Shown here: positions 47,735 through 56,960 of the stretch, in pieces | Numbering within the stretch: the stretch's first letter is position 1 | Layout of the letters: each line of letters opens with the position of its first letter | Source of the DNA: Vibrio neptunius | GTDB taxonomy: Bacteria > Pseudomonadota > Gammaproteobacteria > Enterobacterales > Vibrionaceae | Length of the DNA stretch: 64,000 nucleotides | Assembly: GCA_019339365.1 (NCBI GenBank) | Contig: CP079860.1 | Coordinates: forward strand, 1-64,000 | Reading direction: 5' to 3' | Made by a program: the position numbers and the translations under genes | Notes under the pieces: generated by a model | What the model was told of the DNA's origin: nothing | What the model saw: only the letters and a program-made list of their open reading frames with translations | The model's database searches: none

Positions 47735-49339
47735 ATGGCAATCATAAAAACTAAAATCAAAACCGACTCTCCCCTGTTCACTAAGAATCAGCAAGCGATG
47801 AGTGGACTGGTCGAAAAATTAAGTGCAGATGTTGAATCCATCAAACAAGGTGGCGGCGCTAGGGCTGTTGAAAGACAGCGCAAGAAAGGCAAACTTCCCG
47901 TACGAGAGCGCATTGATCTGCTGCTCGATCAAGGTTCAGATTTCTTAGAAATCGGCCAATTCGCGGCCTGGAATGTTTACGAACAATCCATCCCTTGCGC
48001 CGGTGTCGTTGCAGGTATCGGCAAGATCAAAGGGGTAACCTGTATGGTGCTTGCCAACGATCCGTCTGTTAAAGGCGGGACTTACTACCCACTGACAGTG
48101 AAAAAGCACCTCAGAGCCCAGGAAATTGCCGAGCGCTGCCACTTACCCTGTGTTTATCTAGTCGACTCGGGCGGTGCGAACTTACCTCACCAAGCAGAGG
48201 TGTTTCCAGACAAAGACCATTTCGGGCGTATTTTCTTTAATCAAGCACGCATGTCCGCCAAGGGCATACCCCAAATAGCGGTAGTTCTTGGTCCTTGTAC
48301 CGCTGGGGGCGCTTATATTCCTGCCATGGCCGATGTCTCGGTCATCGTAAAAAAACAAGGCACGATTTTCCTAGCAGGGCCTCCTTTAGTTAAGGCCGCC
48401 ACAGGTGAAATCGTCACGGACGAAGAACTCGGCGGCGCGGATGTTCACTGCCGTAAATCTGGGGTAGCAGACTACTACGCGGAAAATGAACAACAAGCTT
48501 TCCATATGGCGAGAGAAGCACTTGCTAGCAGCAACCAAGAGCCTGTGATCCCTCAAACACACAAGGTTTTACCACCACGTCTACCCGCTGAGGACATCTA
48601 TGGCGTCGTCAATGCTGACTTGCGCTTGTCTTTCGACGTGAGAGAAGTGATTGCACGTATTGTCGATGATTCCGATTTCGATGAATTTAAAGCCTTATTC
48701 GGCATGACGCTGGTGTGTGGCTTTGCTCGTATCGAAGGCAAACTCATTGGTATTGTCGCCAACAACGGCATCTTGTTTGCGGAATCAGCTCAGAAAGGGG
48801 CTCACTTTATCGAGCTGTGTGCTAAGCGAAAAATTCCATTGCTGTTCCTACAGAACATTACCGGATTCATGGTCGGCAAAAAAGTTGAAGAAGGTGGCAT
48901 CGCCAAACATGGCGCCAAACTCGTCATGGCAGTGGCGTGCGCTGACGTTCCCAAGTTCACCATTATCATCGGCGGATCCTACGGGGCGGGCAACTACGGC
49001 ATGTGTGGGCGAGCTTATGAGCCAACGATGATGTGGATGTGGCCTAACGCCCGAATCTCGGTAATGGGCGGAGAACAAGCCGCTGGCGTACTCACCCAAG
49101 TCAAGCGTGAGGTCTTGAAACGCCAAGGTGAACCTTGGTCAGAAGTGGAAGAAGGCCAGTTCAGGCAAACTATCGTTGATCAGTATGAGGAACAAGGCCA
49201 CCCGTACTATGCGAGTGCTCGCCTTTGGGACGATGGCATCATTGATCCGAAACAGACCCGACATGTCTTGGCTCAAGCGCTTACCGCAACCGAGCATGCT
49301 CCGATGCCCGATAGCCAATTCGGTATCTTTAGAATGTAG
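47735..49339 (+). CDS. liuB: methylcrotonyl-CoA carboxylase beta (carboxyltransferase) subunit
   Basis: The carboxyltransferase half of 3-methylcrotonyl-CoA carboxylase, about 534 residues. It has the two oxyanion-hole regions of the family: [13 protein letters not shown] in the N-terminal half and [16 protein letters not shown] in the C-terminal half, plus [17 protein letters not shown]. The start is ATG 47735, ten bases after liuA, with GAGGA just before it; the longer in-frame extension into liuA is not a gene start. It cannot work alone: it needs the biotin-carrying alpha subunit LiuD, whose gene is not in this operon. Confidence 0.96.
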   Translation: MAIIKTKIKTDSPLFTKNQQAMSGLVEKLSADVESIKQGGGARAVERQRKKGKLPVRERIDLLLDQGSDFLEIGQFAAWNVYEQSIPCAGVVAGIGKIKGVTCMVLANDPSVKGGTYYPLTVKKHLRAQEIAERCHLPCVYLVDSGGANLPHQAEVFPDKDHFGRIFFNQARMSAKGIPQIAVVLGPCTAGGAYIPAMADVSVIVKKQGTIFLAGPPLVKAATGEIVTDEELGGADVHCRKSGVADYYAENEQQAFHMAREALASSNQEPVIPQTHKVLPPRLPAEDIYGVVNADLRLSFDVREVIARIVDDSDFDEFKALFGMTLVCGFARIEGKLIGIVANNGILFAESAQKGAHFIELCAKRKIPLLFLQNITGFMVGKKVEEGGIAKHGAKLVMAVACADVPKFTIIIGGSYGAGNYGMCGRAYEPTMMWMWPNARISVMGGEQAAGVLTQVKREVLKRQGEPWSEVEEGQFRQTIVDQYEEQGHPYYASARLWDDGIIDPKQTRHVLAQALTATEHAPMPDSQFGIFRM

Positions 49340-49348
49340 GAGCATAGC

Positions 49349-50161
49349 ATGACAAATCTAATCGATAACAGCTATCTCACTGGCAACATCGATGACTTAG
49401 GCGTTGCCACTCTGTCACTTAATCGGCCAGACAAACACAATGCCTTCAACGCACAGGTCATCGAACAGTTGATAGAATCGATTCACTCACTGGCTCAGCG
49501 TTCAGAGGTGAGATGTTTAGTGTTACGTGGTAACGGAAAACACTTTTCGGCAGGCGCTGATCTTGGCTGGATGCAGTCAATGATAGCTAAAAGTGAACTG
49601 GAAAATCAGCAAGATGCTTCAAGACTTGCTCAGTTGATGCATTGCTTGGATAACTTCCCTCACCCAACTATCGCTGTTGTTCATGGCTGCGCGTTTGGCG
49701 GAGCGCTCGGGCTAATCTGCTGCTGTGATGTCGCTATTGCTGACCATAGCGCCCTATTCTGCCTCAGTGAGGTAAAGCTAGGATTAGTTCCAGCGACCAT
49801 TGGGCCCTATGTAAACCGCACGATCGGTGCTCGCCAGTCAAGGCGCTACATGCTGACTGCTGAACGTTTCGACGCCAACAAAGCGGTTGAGATTGGTTTA
49901 ATTCATGAAGCTGTCGAAATCAGCCAACTGGAAAAAACCGTCACTGCTATCGTCAATCAGTGGCTACTCAATAGCCCCGCGGCCCTGACTCAAACTAAAG
50001 CACTGATCCGAGAGTGTGATACTCAGGTGCTTGATGATGCTTTGATTGAATATACCAGTCAATTAATCGCAAAAGTTAGGGTATCCGACCAAGGGCAAGA
50101 AGGTCTAAAGGCTTTCTTTGATAAGCGGCCACCAAATTGGGCGATAGGAGGCAGTGAATGA
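49349..50161 (+). CDS. liuC: methylglutaconyl-CoA hydratase
   Basis: It hydrates 3-methylglutaconyl-CoA to HMG-CoA. It is a 270-residue crotonase: HFSAGADLGWMQSM forms the first oxyanion segment, GCAFGGALGLICCCDVAIA the second, and LSEVKLGLVPATIGPYV the catalytic region, all typical of LiuC/AUH. AGGAG lies seven bases upstream. Its TGA stop is overlapped by the next start (ATGA). Confidence 0.95.
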   Translation: MTNLIDNSYLTGNIDDLGVATLSLNRPDKHNAFNAQVIEQLIESIHSLAQRSEVRCLVLRGNGKHFSAGADLGWMQSMIAKSELENQQDASRLAQLMHCLDNFPHPTIAVVHGCAFGGALGLICCCDVAIADHSALFCLSEVKLGLVPATIGPYVNRTIGARQSRRYMLTAERFDANKAVEIGLIHEAVEISQLEKTVTAIVNQWLLNSPAALTQTKALIRECDTQVLDDALIEYTSQLIAKVRVSDQGQEGLKAFFDKRPPNWAIGGSE

Positions 50162-51063
50162 TGGCTACCTCGCTACTGCCAGAGTCGATCAAGATAGTCG
50201 AAGTTGGTCCTCGCGACGGTTTGCAAAATGAGCAAGCCGTTTCAACCGAGGCAAAAGTCGCGCTGATCAATCAACTCTCTTGCTGCGGTCTTACCCACAT
50301 CGAAGCGGGATCATTTGTCTCGCCTAAGTGGGTGCCACAAATGGCGGACTCATTGGAAGTCATGGCAACAATCACTCGCGCATCGAACGTGAAGTATGCT
50401 GCCCTAACACCAAATATGAGAGGGTTTGAGCAGGCTATCGAAGCCAATGCCGACGAAGTCGCGGTATTCACATCGTCTTCACAAGGCTTTTGTCAGAAAA
50501 ACATTAACTGTTCTATTGAAGAAAGCCTTGAACGATTCCGGCCCCTGGTGGCTGAAGCAAAAGACAAAGGCATCCCCGTTAGAGGTTACTTGTCCTGCAT
50601 CGTCGATTGTCCTTATGATGGTCCAACCGAGCCTTCTCAGGTCGCCAAAGTTGCCCAAGCACTATTAGAACTTGGTTGCTATGAAGTGTCTCTTGGCGAC
50701 ACCATTGGCACAGGTACACCAATAAAAGTGGCCAACATGCTCGATGCGGTTTTTGAACGAGTGCCCTCCCATCAGGTCGCCGTTCATTTCCATGATACTT
50801 GGGGGCAAGCGCTCGCCAATATATATCAAGCCCTTCAAATGGGGGTCCATGTTGTCGATAGCAGCGTCGCGGGCTTAGGGGGCTGCCCTTATGCTGCAGG
50901 CGCGTCGGGTAACGTCGCGACAGAAGATGTTGTGTACCTTTGCCAAGGTTTAGGGATTGAAACGGGCGTGGATTTACATCGCCTTGCCCAAGCAGGGTGG
51001 GAAATCAGCGACGCCTTAGGGCGCCAACCGACTTCCAAAGTGTCACTGGCTTTGCGCCGCTAA
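50158..51063 (+). CDS. liuE: hydroxymethylglutaryl-CoA lyase
   Basis: It splits HMG-CoA into acetyl-CoA and acetoacetate, the last liu step. The TIM-barrel motifs of the family are complete: EVGPRDGLQNE near residue 17, SFVSPKWVPQMAD, SLGDTIGTGTP, HFHDTWGQALAN, and the signature GLGGCPYAAGASGNVATED with the catalytic Cys. It directly overlaps liuC, where other genomes usually have liuD between. A second ATG three bases on is equally possible. Its 3' end overlaps the convergent DMT gene by 21 bases. Confidence 0.96.
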   Translation: MMATSLLPESIKIVEVGPRDGLQNEQAVSTEAKVALINQLSCCGLTHIEAGSFVSPKWVPQMADSLEVMATITRASNVKYAALTPNMRGFEQAIEANADEVAVFTSSSQGFCQKNINCSIEESLERFRPLVAEAKDKGIPVRGYLSCIVDCPYDGPTEPSQVAKVAQALLELGCYEVSLGDTIGTGTPIKVANMLDAVFERVPSHQVAVHFHDTWGQALANIYQALQMGVHVVDSSVAGLGGCPYAAGASGNVATEDVVYLCQGLGIETGVDLHRLAQAGWEISDALGRQPTSKVSLALRR

Positions 51064-52002
51064 TAAGGGCTCTCTATGTTTGGGCTGATAGGATTGAAGT
51101 AACAAGCAAACCATGATCAGCCCAATTCCTATCCACCCCAATAGGCCAATATGTTCTCCCACTACAGCCACAGCAAGTACAGCGGCCACAGCAGGCTCAA
51201 ACAGCGTTAGTAAACTTGCTTTGCTTGCTGATACCGTTGTTAACCCATAACCAAAGCAGACATAGCCGAGAAACATTGGAACCAACGCCATATACAAGGC
51301 GACGGATGCATTGATAGATGTCGCAAACAAATTACCACCAGTAAAAAATAATGAAGGTAGCAGCAATAGTGAACCCAAACCAAATATGCTCCCCATCGCA
51401 GATTTGGAATGCACGCCCTCAATGATGAGCGCTTTTGCCGCCCATGCGTAAGTGGCATAGGTGAACCCCGCAAGCAATCCAAGCACTATCCCTATATATT
51501 TGGTTTGCTCTACATCGGTTTGTATTGACGTTGATGTCTCTGAAAGAGTCAGTAAAACGATGCCAGTCGCGCCCACTGTCAAGCTTATCACCCAGCGAGT
51601 GTCAATTGACTTTTCTTTGCCAAACAGGCATTCCAACAATGCAACGAAGAACGGTGCACTCGCGATAGATACCACGGTTCCAATCGCGACACCCGCCATT
51701 CTCATCGAGCTATAGAACGCAAGAGGATAAACCGCTAAAGCCAGTGCCCCCAGCAATAAAACAAGTTTATTGGATACCAATATATGTCGGTCTTTTCTGA
51801 TCGTACCGCAGGCAAACAGAGCCATCATAACGCCGCCAACGCCCATCGAAAAAGCGCCAATCGCCAGCGGGCTGATATCAGGCGCATACGTGGCTGCGGT
51901 ACCGGTCGTTCCCCACAATAAAGAAGCAAACAGGATGACCAAAACTCCGAAACCTTCCTGACGAGCTTTTAGTGTCTGATTCATATCTATACTCTTTGTC
52001 AT
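51043..52002 (-). CDS. EamA/DMT-family permease
   Basis: A ten-helix inner-membrane exporter of the drug/metabolite transporter superfamily, made of two EamA repeats (first around ILFASLLWGTTGTAATY, second from the middle around GLLAGFTYATYAWAAK). The upstream frame to 52182 overlaps the AraC gene and has no transporter character, so I start at ATG 52002 (MTKSIDMNQTLK); ATG 51984 is also possible. Substrate unknown. It lies 86 bases downstream of an AraC regulator on the same strand, which probably controls it. Confidence 0.88.
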   Translation of the reverse strand: MTKSIDMNQTLKARQEGFGVLVILFASLLWGTTGTAATYAPDISPLAIGAFSMGVGGVMMALFACGTIRKDRHILVSNKLVLLLGALALAVYPLAFYSSMRMAGVAIGTVVSIASAPFFVALLECLFGKEKSIDTRWVISLTVGATGIVLLTLSETSTSIQTDVEQTKYIGIVLGLLAGFTYATYAWAAKALIIEGVHSKSAMGSIFGLGSLLLLPSLFFTGGNLFATSINASVALYMALVPMFLGYVCFGYGLTTVSASKASLLTLFEPAVAAVLAVAVVGEHIGLLGWIGIGLIMVCLLLQSYQPKHREPLLAAQSQ

Positions 52003-52087
52003 ATCATTTTGATAGACAGAGAATAATGAATAAATGAACACATAACTTTGCAGAAAAGACACTCTATTTGATTTTACAGACTCAATT

Positions 52088-52801
52088 TCATCCGCCGCGC
52101 AATGCGCGAGGAGAAAGTCCAAATGATGATGAAAAACGACGACTAAAAGCGGATAGGTCCTTGTACCCGACTCTCTCTGCAATAAGCTGGACAGGGATAT
52201 CCGTGTGCGTCAGGAGTGCTTTAGCTTTTTCCATTCTTTGTTTAGTCACGTATTGAAGAACACTTAACCCAGTGGATTGTTTAAAAATTTTTTTAAACTG
52301 CGTCGCACTCAAACAGGCGACTTTTGCCAAATGTTCAACCGTTATCTCTCTCGCCAGATCTTCTTCAATATGATGTAACACCGCTCTGACTCTATGATCA
52401 AGTCGCTGCCCAGCTTGTTGCTCCGCCAATAGCTTGACAAACATATCAACCATAGGGGCTTCAATAGCAGGGGTGACTCGATGCTGAAGCTGAGATTCGA
52501 CGAAGGTCAGATAAGAGCGGAGTGGCGCTGAAATCGGAAAAACCAATGCGTCCATGTCCAGCAAACTATCAGGTAATATGTTCAAATCAGCGACCACAAA
52601 ACGCGCAGCTTCATTGGCGCGGAAATGGTGAAACGTGTTGGCCTTGATTACCACGCATTCACCGACTGACACTTTGCCTTGGTAACCTTCCAGTTCAATA
52701 ATAATGGTGCCCAAGATAGGTAGTACCAGTTGATGATGTTCATGCGCATGCCCCTTGCGTTGACGGGTATAAGCACGAATAGTGAGATTATTTTCCAACA
52801 T
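52088..52801 (-). CDS. AraC-family transcriptional regulator with N-terminal cupin
   Basis: A regulator with a cupin-like sensor (HEHHQLVLPILG, HHFRANE) and a C-terminal pair of helix-turn-helix motifs (EHLAKVACLSATQFKKIFK and PVQLIAERVGYKDLSAFSRRF, ending FGLSPRALR). The preferred start is ATG 52801; a TTG at 52822 would overlap the end of the upstream AraC gene by 11 bases. It is closely linked with the DMT exporter downstream. Confidence 0.88.
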   Translation of the reverse strand: MLENNLTIRAYTRQRKGHAHEHHQLVLPILGTIIIELEGYQGKVSVGECVVIKANTFHHFRANEAARFVVADLNILPDSLLDMDALVFPISAPLRSYLTFVESQLQHRVTPAIEAPMVDMFVKLLAEQQAGQRLDHRVRAVLHHIEEDLAREITVEHLAKVACLSATQFKKIFKQSTGLSVLQYVTKQRMEKAKALLTHTDIPVQLIAERVGYKDLSAFSRRFSSSFGLSPRALRGG

Positions 52802-52811
52802 CAGGCGGGAT

Positions 52812-53624
52812 TCACTCCACAAAGTGAGATTGATAAAACTTAGGTGTTACCGCCAGTTTCTTTTTAAAATGTCGCTGAAAATGCGCCTGATCCGAGAACC
52901 CTAGGCGGTGAGCAATATCAACGATATCGGCTCCCGATCTGAGCATTACTTTCGCACGCTTGATCTTCTCATCGATTAGATAGGCATAGGGCGGTAACCC
53001 ATAGTGGTCCTTAAAAGCACGTAAAAGCTGATATCGGCTCATCCCTACTTCTTGTGCTAACGCTTCTAAAGAGTGAGCGTGGCTCAGTTCATCCATTAAC
53101 TTATCGCGGACCATCGCGAGATTCGATAAGCCTGTCTTGGCCATCGTTTTGACTCCATTCTGGAAACTGAGCTCAATAAAGTCATACAAGCAAGATTGAG
53201 CTAACAACAGACCCTCTTCATTCTGAAGCGCCGAAAACAGTGCCAAGTATCGTTGCTGAAATTCAGGATGACGCTCTAGATCATTCTTAAAAGCCACATA
53301 ATCATAATGTTGATTTGACGTCATTTCCTGCTGGATCTCTCCCATCTCCAACGCATCAACAAACAGCATACTGTAGGACCAAGTGCCATGATATGGATTA
53401 CAGGAATGGACATCTGCAGGGTTAATCGTCACGATATCCCCTTGGCCAATCTGATGTGTATTGCGTCGATTTCGGTAATCTGCTCGGCCTTGATGGATAA
53501 TGCCAAAGGAAAATTCATCATGAGAGTGGGCGTCATAGCATGCCGTCGACTGGTTGGCGACACGCAGCTCAATCCATGGCAGCATCGTACTCTGCTTGAA
53601 GCTCGCACTTTTATCTCTCTTCAT
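52812..53624 (-). CDS. AraC-family transcriptional regulator
   Basis: A 270-residue AraC protein. The N-terminal cupin (HSHDEFSFGIIHQGRADYR, INPADVHSCNPY) is typical of AraC regulators that sit beside LysE/RhtB exporters and sense amino-acid-like ligands. The C-terminal DNA-binding domain shows EALAQEVGMSRYQLLRAFKDHYGLPPYAYL and ADIVDIAHRLGFSDQAHFQRHFKK in order (as motifs). It follows lysE by 16 bases and is therefore probably cotranscribed with it. Confidence 0.9.
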   Translation of the reverse strand: MKRDKSASFKQSTMLPWIELRVANQSTACYDAHSHDEFSFGIIHQGRADYRNRRNTHQIGQGDIVTINPADVHSCNPYHGTWSYSMLFVDALEMGEIQQEMTSNQHYDYVAFKNDLERHPEFQQRYLALFSALQNEEGLLLAQSCLYDFIELSFQNGVKTMAKTGLSNLAMVRDKLMDELSHAHSLEALAQEVGMSRYQLLRAFKDHYGLPPYAYLIDEKIKRAKVMLRSGADIVDIAHRLGFSDQAHFQRHFKKKLAVTPKFYQSHFVE

Positions 53625-53640
53625 TCAACCACTACTCCAC

Positions 53641-54234
53641 TCAGAGCCAGATCAGCACAACAGATGCGCATAACATTATGGCCATCAATCTATTAAATTG
53701 GCGATGAACTCGTGGATTTGCAAGTCGATTCGCCAAAACCCCGCCAATCATCGCCCATACGCCAACACCGATCACACAGACGAACAATGACACGAGAGTA
53801 AAGAGCCACAACGAATACTGCTCATTTTCCTGCCCTAGCACATAAAGGCTGACACCAGACATTGCTACCAACCAAGCTTTGGGATTGACTATTTGAGTCA
53901 AACTTCCAGTTAACCAGCCTGAGCTCTTTACTGGCTCGACAGCAACCCCTTTCACTGGTGCCGCGAAGATTTGATAAGCAAGGTAAAACAAAAAACTACT
54001 GCCGATCAACTGCATCCAAACTTCAAGCTTCGGCAATATGGCTACCAAGGTTTGCATCATCTGTCCTGTCGCAAACACGACAACCGCATAGGCTATTGAT
54101 GCGCCCAAAACATGCTTTAACGCTGCCCTTAGGCCATCATTTACCGCTGTCGTTGTCGCTAACAAATTCACTGGCCCAGGCGTCACGGCCCCCACGAAAG
54201 CAAATACCACCATCGCCAAAATCAGATTTTCCAT
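53641..54234 (-). CDS. LysE/RhtB-family amino acid exporter
   Basis: A 197-residue, six-helix exporter with the family motif VGAVTPGPVNLL near residue 15 and NPKAWLVA in the middle. GAGGAG lies eight bases before the ATG. It heads a minus-strand unit of two exporters and two AraC regulators. Substrate is likely an amino acid or a related metabolite, not determinable here. Confidence 0.92.
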   Translation of the reverse strand: MENLILAMVVFAFVGAVTPGPVNLLATTTAVNDGLRAALKHVLGASIAYAVVVFATGQMMQTLVAILPKLEVWMQLIGSSFLFYLAYQIFAAPVKGVAVEPVKSSGWLTGSLTQIVNPKAWLVAMSGVSLYVLGQENEQYSLWLFTLVSLFVCVIGVGVWAMIGGVLANRLANPRVHRQFNRLMAIMLCASVVLIWL

Positions 54235-54584
54235 CTCGTTGTCTCCTCTTTTTGAGCAAGATAGTCCCTAAGAGAAAAACAGTATTGAACGATATTGCAC
54301 AGCCGCATTCGTTGGAAGCCAGGACAATAGAGACTTGAGGTCTGGTTAGTTTGCCAAACCATAGCAATGAGCGCCGCTACCTTTGCAGTGACTAATCCAG
54401 TCTTGGCCAAGCTCCCTAGTTTGAGACTCTCCCGTCGCAAGCACACTTATTCAAATATTTCGAACGAGTATGTTAATTTTCTACGATTTAATCTCACTTA
54501 ATCAGCGCCTAAACTTAGTTCAAATCACCGAGGTAAACGCATACAACCGCGGAAATTTAATTTGAAATATTTGAGGAAGACACT
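54235..54584. other. intergenic region between lysE and doxX
   Basis: About 350 bases between divergent genes. A minus-strand frame around 54250-54440 reads protein-like in pieces but has stops and no recognisable family; it may be a remnant. The promoters of both flanking units must lie here. Confidence 0.4.
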
Positions 54585-55028
54585 ATGAAATCTCTACTTA
54601 AAACACTGACAGAATCACAAGCAGGGTATAGCACGTTGGCACTACGTCTCCCCGTTGGCATTATTTTTATGGCCCATGGGGCACAAAAATTGTTTGGCTG
54701 GTTTGGCGGCTATGGACTGGAAGGAACAGGTCAGTGGATGGCGTCTATCGGTCTAGGACCTGGTGTGCTAATGGCATTGTTAGCGGGGAGTGCTGAGTTC
54801 TTTGGTGGTCTGTTTATTTTGCTTGGCCTATTTACCCGTCCGGCTTCCATTGCTCTTGCATTTACCATGCTTGTGGCCATTTTCTCAGTTCACTTTGAGA
54901 ACGGGCTTTTCATGTCAAACAACGGCTATGAATTTGGCCTAGCGCTTATGGCGGCGAGTGTTTCGCTAACATTATCAGGTTCAGGCAAAGCCGCTATTGA
55001 TCAATTTATCGCAAACAAATTCGCGTAA
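54585..55028 (+). CDS. DoxX-family membrane protein
   Basis: A 147-residue protein with four membrane helices of the DoxX family (RLPVGIIFMAHGAQKLFGWFGG near the N terminus as motif, LAGSAEFFGGLFILLGLFTRPAS in the middle). DoxX proteins are linked to redox and thiol-stress functions but the reaction is not settled. It precedes the pirin gene by 24 bases, a common pairing. Confidence 0.9.
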   Translation: MKSLLKTLTESQAGYSTLALRLPVGIIFMAHGAQKLFGWFGGYGLEGTGQWMASIGLGPGVLMALLAGSAEFFGGLFILLGLFTRPASIALAFTMLVAIFSVHFENGLFMSNNGYEFGLALMAASVSLTLSGSGKAAIDQFIANKFA

Positions 55029-55052
55029 GACCAACCCTAGGAGGGTAATATT

Positions 55053-55748
55053 ATGATTACAGTTAGACACTCAGATGATCGTGGTAGCGCTAGTTTTGGC
55101 TGGCTGGACAGTAAACATACGTTTTCCTTCGGTGATTACTATGATCTCAAACACATGGGCTTTTCTGCTCTACGAGTGATTAATGACGATATCGTTCAGC
55201 CAAGTGCTGGTTTTGCCACACACGGTCATCGAGATATGGAGATCATTAGCTACGTATTGGAAGGTACCATTGAGCACAAGGACAGTGAGGGCAACATTCA
55301 GACCTTACCCGTCGGTGAATTTCAGTTAATGTCCGCTGGTCGTGGGGTTTATCATAGCGAATACAATGCGTCTGAGTCAGATACCCTGCGCTTTCTACAG
55401 ATCTGGATTCAACCAAACACGTTTGGCAATGAACCTGGCTACCAACAGAAAGATTTTGGTCAAGCGGAAGGTTTAACGCCTATCGCAACACCCGATGGAC
55501 ACGATGGTACCTTACAAATAAAGCAAGATGCCTCTCTTCATCAATTGATTTTACCTGCTGGCGAACAGATTGACTTTGAGGTCGCCCAAGGCAGAAACGT
55601 TTACCTTCATCAAGTAGAAGGACAACTGACCATAGACAATACACTTATCAACTCGGGAGATGGGGCAAAAGTTGAAGGAGTGACATCGATTTCGATAACC
55701 AATTCAAGTCACGCCCCCGCCACTGCGCTTATCTTTGATCTGCCCTAG
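55053..55748 (+). CDS. pirin family protein (YhhW-like)
   Basis: A bicupin of 231 residues. The N-terminal cupin has the metal ligands in THGHRDMEIISYVLEG and GVYHSEYNASE (three His and one Glu), as in E. coli YhhW, which shows quercetinase activity in vitro. GGAGG precedes the ATG (AGGAGGGTAATATTATG). The physiological substrate is unknown; the doxX neighbour hints at detoxification. Confidence 0.93.
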   Translation: MITVRHSDDRGSASFGWLDSKHTFSFGDYYDLKHMGFSALRVINDDIVQPSAGFATHGHRDMEIISYVLEGTIEHKDSEGNIQTLPVGEFQLMSAGRGVYHSEYNASESDTLRFLQIWIQPNTFGNEPGYQQKDFGQAEGLTPIATPDGHDGTLQIKQDASLHQLILPAGEQIDFEVAQGRNVYLHQVEGQLTIDNTLINSGDGAKVEGVTSISITNSSHAPATALIFDLP

Positions 55749-55754
55749 TCACCG

Positions 55755-55801
55755 CGCTGCGCCTCAGGTCGAGTCTGACACTCGCTGCGGCGCGACCTTT
55801 C
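55755..55801. terminator. GC-rich hairpin after the pirin gene
   Basis: GGTCG and CGACC, with GC-rich sequence between, are followed by TTTCTT on the plus strand, seven bases or more after the pirin stop. The stem is imperfect, so the call is weak. Confidence 0.4.
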
Positions 55802-55813
55802 TTGCGCTAACGG

Positions 55814-56065
55814 TTACCCTAGCGCTGTTTGCGAGATAAGCTTTACCATCAGTGCTTCTCTTCGAAGCTCAAGGATATCTTCAATGATTCGTTCTTTTGC
55901 GTTGAGGCCGAAGTGCTCTGCGTAGTTCTTAATGGTGTCCACTTCATGCTTGTCCAGCTTGTACACATTGCGCTTTAAATACGCCTCAGCTTCGCTTTTG
56001 ATAAATCCGTTGTTTTGCAGGTTTTTGATGATCACATCATCTAGTTCATTTAACTTTCTTGTCAT
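55814..56065 (-). CDS. small hypothetical protein
   Basis: An 83-residue, charged, helical protein that I do not recognise. It begins MTRKLNELDDVIIKNLQNNG and contains FIKSEAEAYLKRNVYKLDKHEVDTI (motif form), with a helical C-terminal half (IIEDILELRREALM). No signal peptide or membrane helix. The codon usage and frame look genuine; the gene is alone on its strand. Confidence 0.6.
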   Translation of the reverse strand: MTRKLNELDDVIIKNLQNNGFIKSEAEAYLKRNVYKLDKHEVDTIKNYAEHFGLNAKERIIEDILELRREALMVKLISQTALG

Positions 56066-56226
56066 TTTCTTCTGCTTCTGGCTTTAACATTCGTATATCA
56101 TTCTAAAAATGCTATGGATAATATCCGTGCAGAAACATACCCATCGAGTATGACAATCAAGTGACAGCGTTCCGTAAAGCGTACAGGAAGCACATTTCGC
56201 TGTCCTTCCCGCCGCTTATAACGCTT

Positions 56227-56478
56227 TTAAAACCACATCAGATTGGTTTTAAGAGAGTGACTGGAGCCTATATTCTCACCACACATTTCATCGTAAGCGC
56301 TTTGGTGAACCAATGATGCGCTTTGGTACGACTGGTCTTTAAAATGTTCTTTGGCTTGGGAAAGGCTACAAAATTTGAGCGGATTTTGATTAGTATCGCG
56401 CAAAAGCATCCTATCGCCTTCGTTTACTGAATACGCTAGGTAAATACCACCTTCCAATGATTCAATTTGAAGTTCCAT
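56227..56478 (-). CDS. DUF6482-like small protein
   Basis: An 83-residue protein beginning MELQIESLEGGIYLAYSV, with LLRDTNQNPLKFCSLSQAKEHF, the pattern I associate with the DUF6482 family of marine gamma-proteobacteria. Function unknown. A good AGAGGAGAAC site lies before the ATG. It is transcribed away from the symporter gene. Confidence 0.6.
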   Translation of the reverse strand: MELQIESLEGGIYLAYSVNEGDRMLLRDTNQNPLKFCSLSQAKEHFKDQSYQSASLVHQSAYDEMCGENIGSSHSLKTNLMWF

Positions 56479-56960
56479 ACCTTGTTCTCCTCTCTGGTGT
56501 TAAGTTTGTATACGAGAGAGAAAGCCATTTTGATTACCCATCATCGATTTGATTCATGAGGGCTCACGAGTCGCCTACTGACCGCAATGAATTAGTATGC
56601 AACCAAAAAAACATAAATCATCACAATTCACTTATTATTGGCTTCAACACGAATTTGTCTACTGTTCAAACTTTAATCACACAGTTTTATATTTCGGCCT
56701 TCAATACAGTATTAACAACTATATTAAAAACGAAACCATCGCCAAATGTTCCACCTTTTTAATAAAAAGCAGTGAAGAAGTTCAATTTAACTGTCTAGTG
56801 TTAGCGAATGTCAGAATTGTTTGCTGGATCAAGTTTTCCGCCAAAGATGTTGCGGAGCTATTTATAAAATGAATAATAGCCATTTGTTACACACATGTAA
56901 CAAACACAACATCTATATAAATAATATTCATATAAACCATAATGCATAGGCAGGAAAAGC
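56479..56960. other. intergenic region upstream of the symporter gene
   Basis: About 480 bases of AT-rich DNA. Two overlapping plus-strand frames of 68 and 91 codons (56556 and 56597) lack ribosome-binding sites and any family resemblance. I looked for a glycine riboswitch, which precedes some Vibrio sodium:alanine/glycine symporter genes, and did not see its conserved core. Confidence 0.5.

Noticed and set aside
56597..56872. A 91-codon open frame upstream of the symporter
   Set aside because: AT-rich, no ribosome-binding site, no recognisable domain, and it overlaps another equally poor frame.
56479..56960. Glycine riboswitch before the sodium:alanine symporter-family gene
   Set aside because: A GAGAGA stretch drew attention, but the conserved aptamer core is missing and the stretch lies at the ribosome-binding site of the opposite gene.
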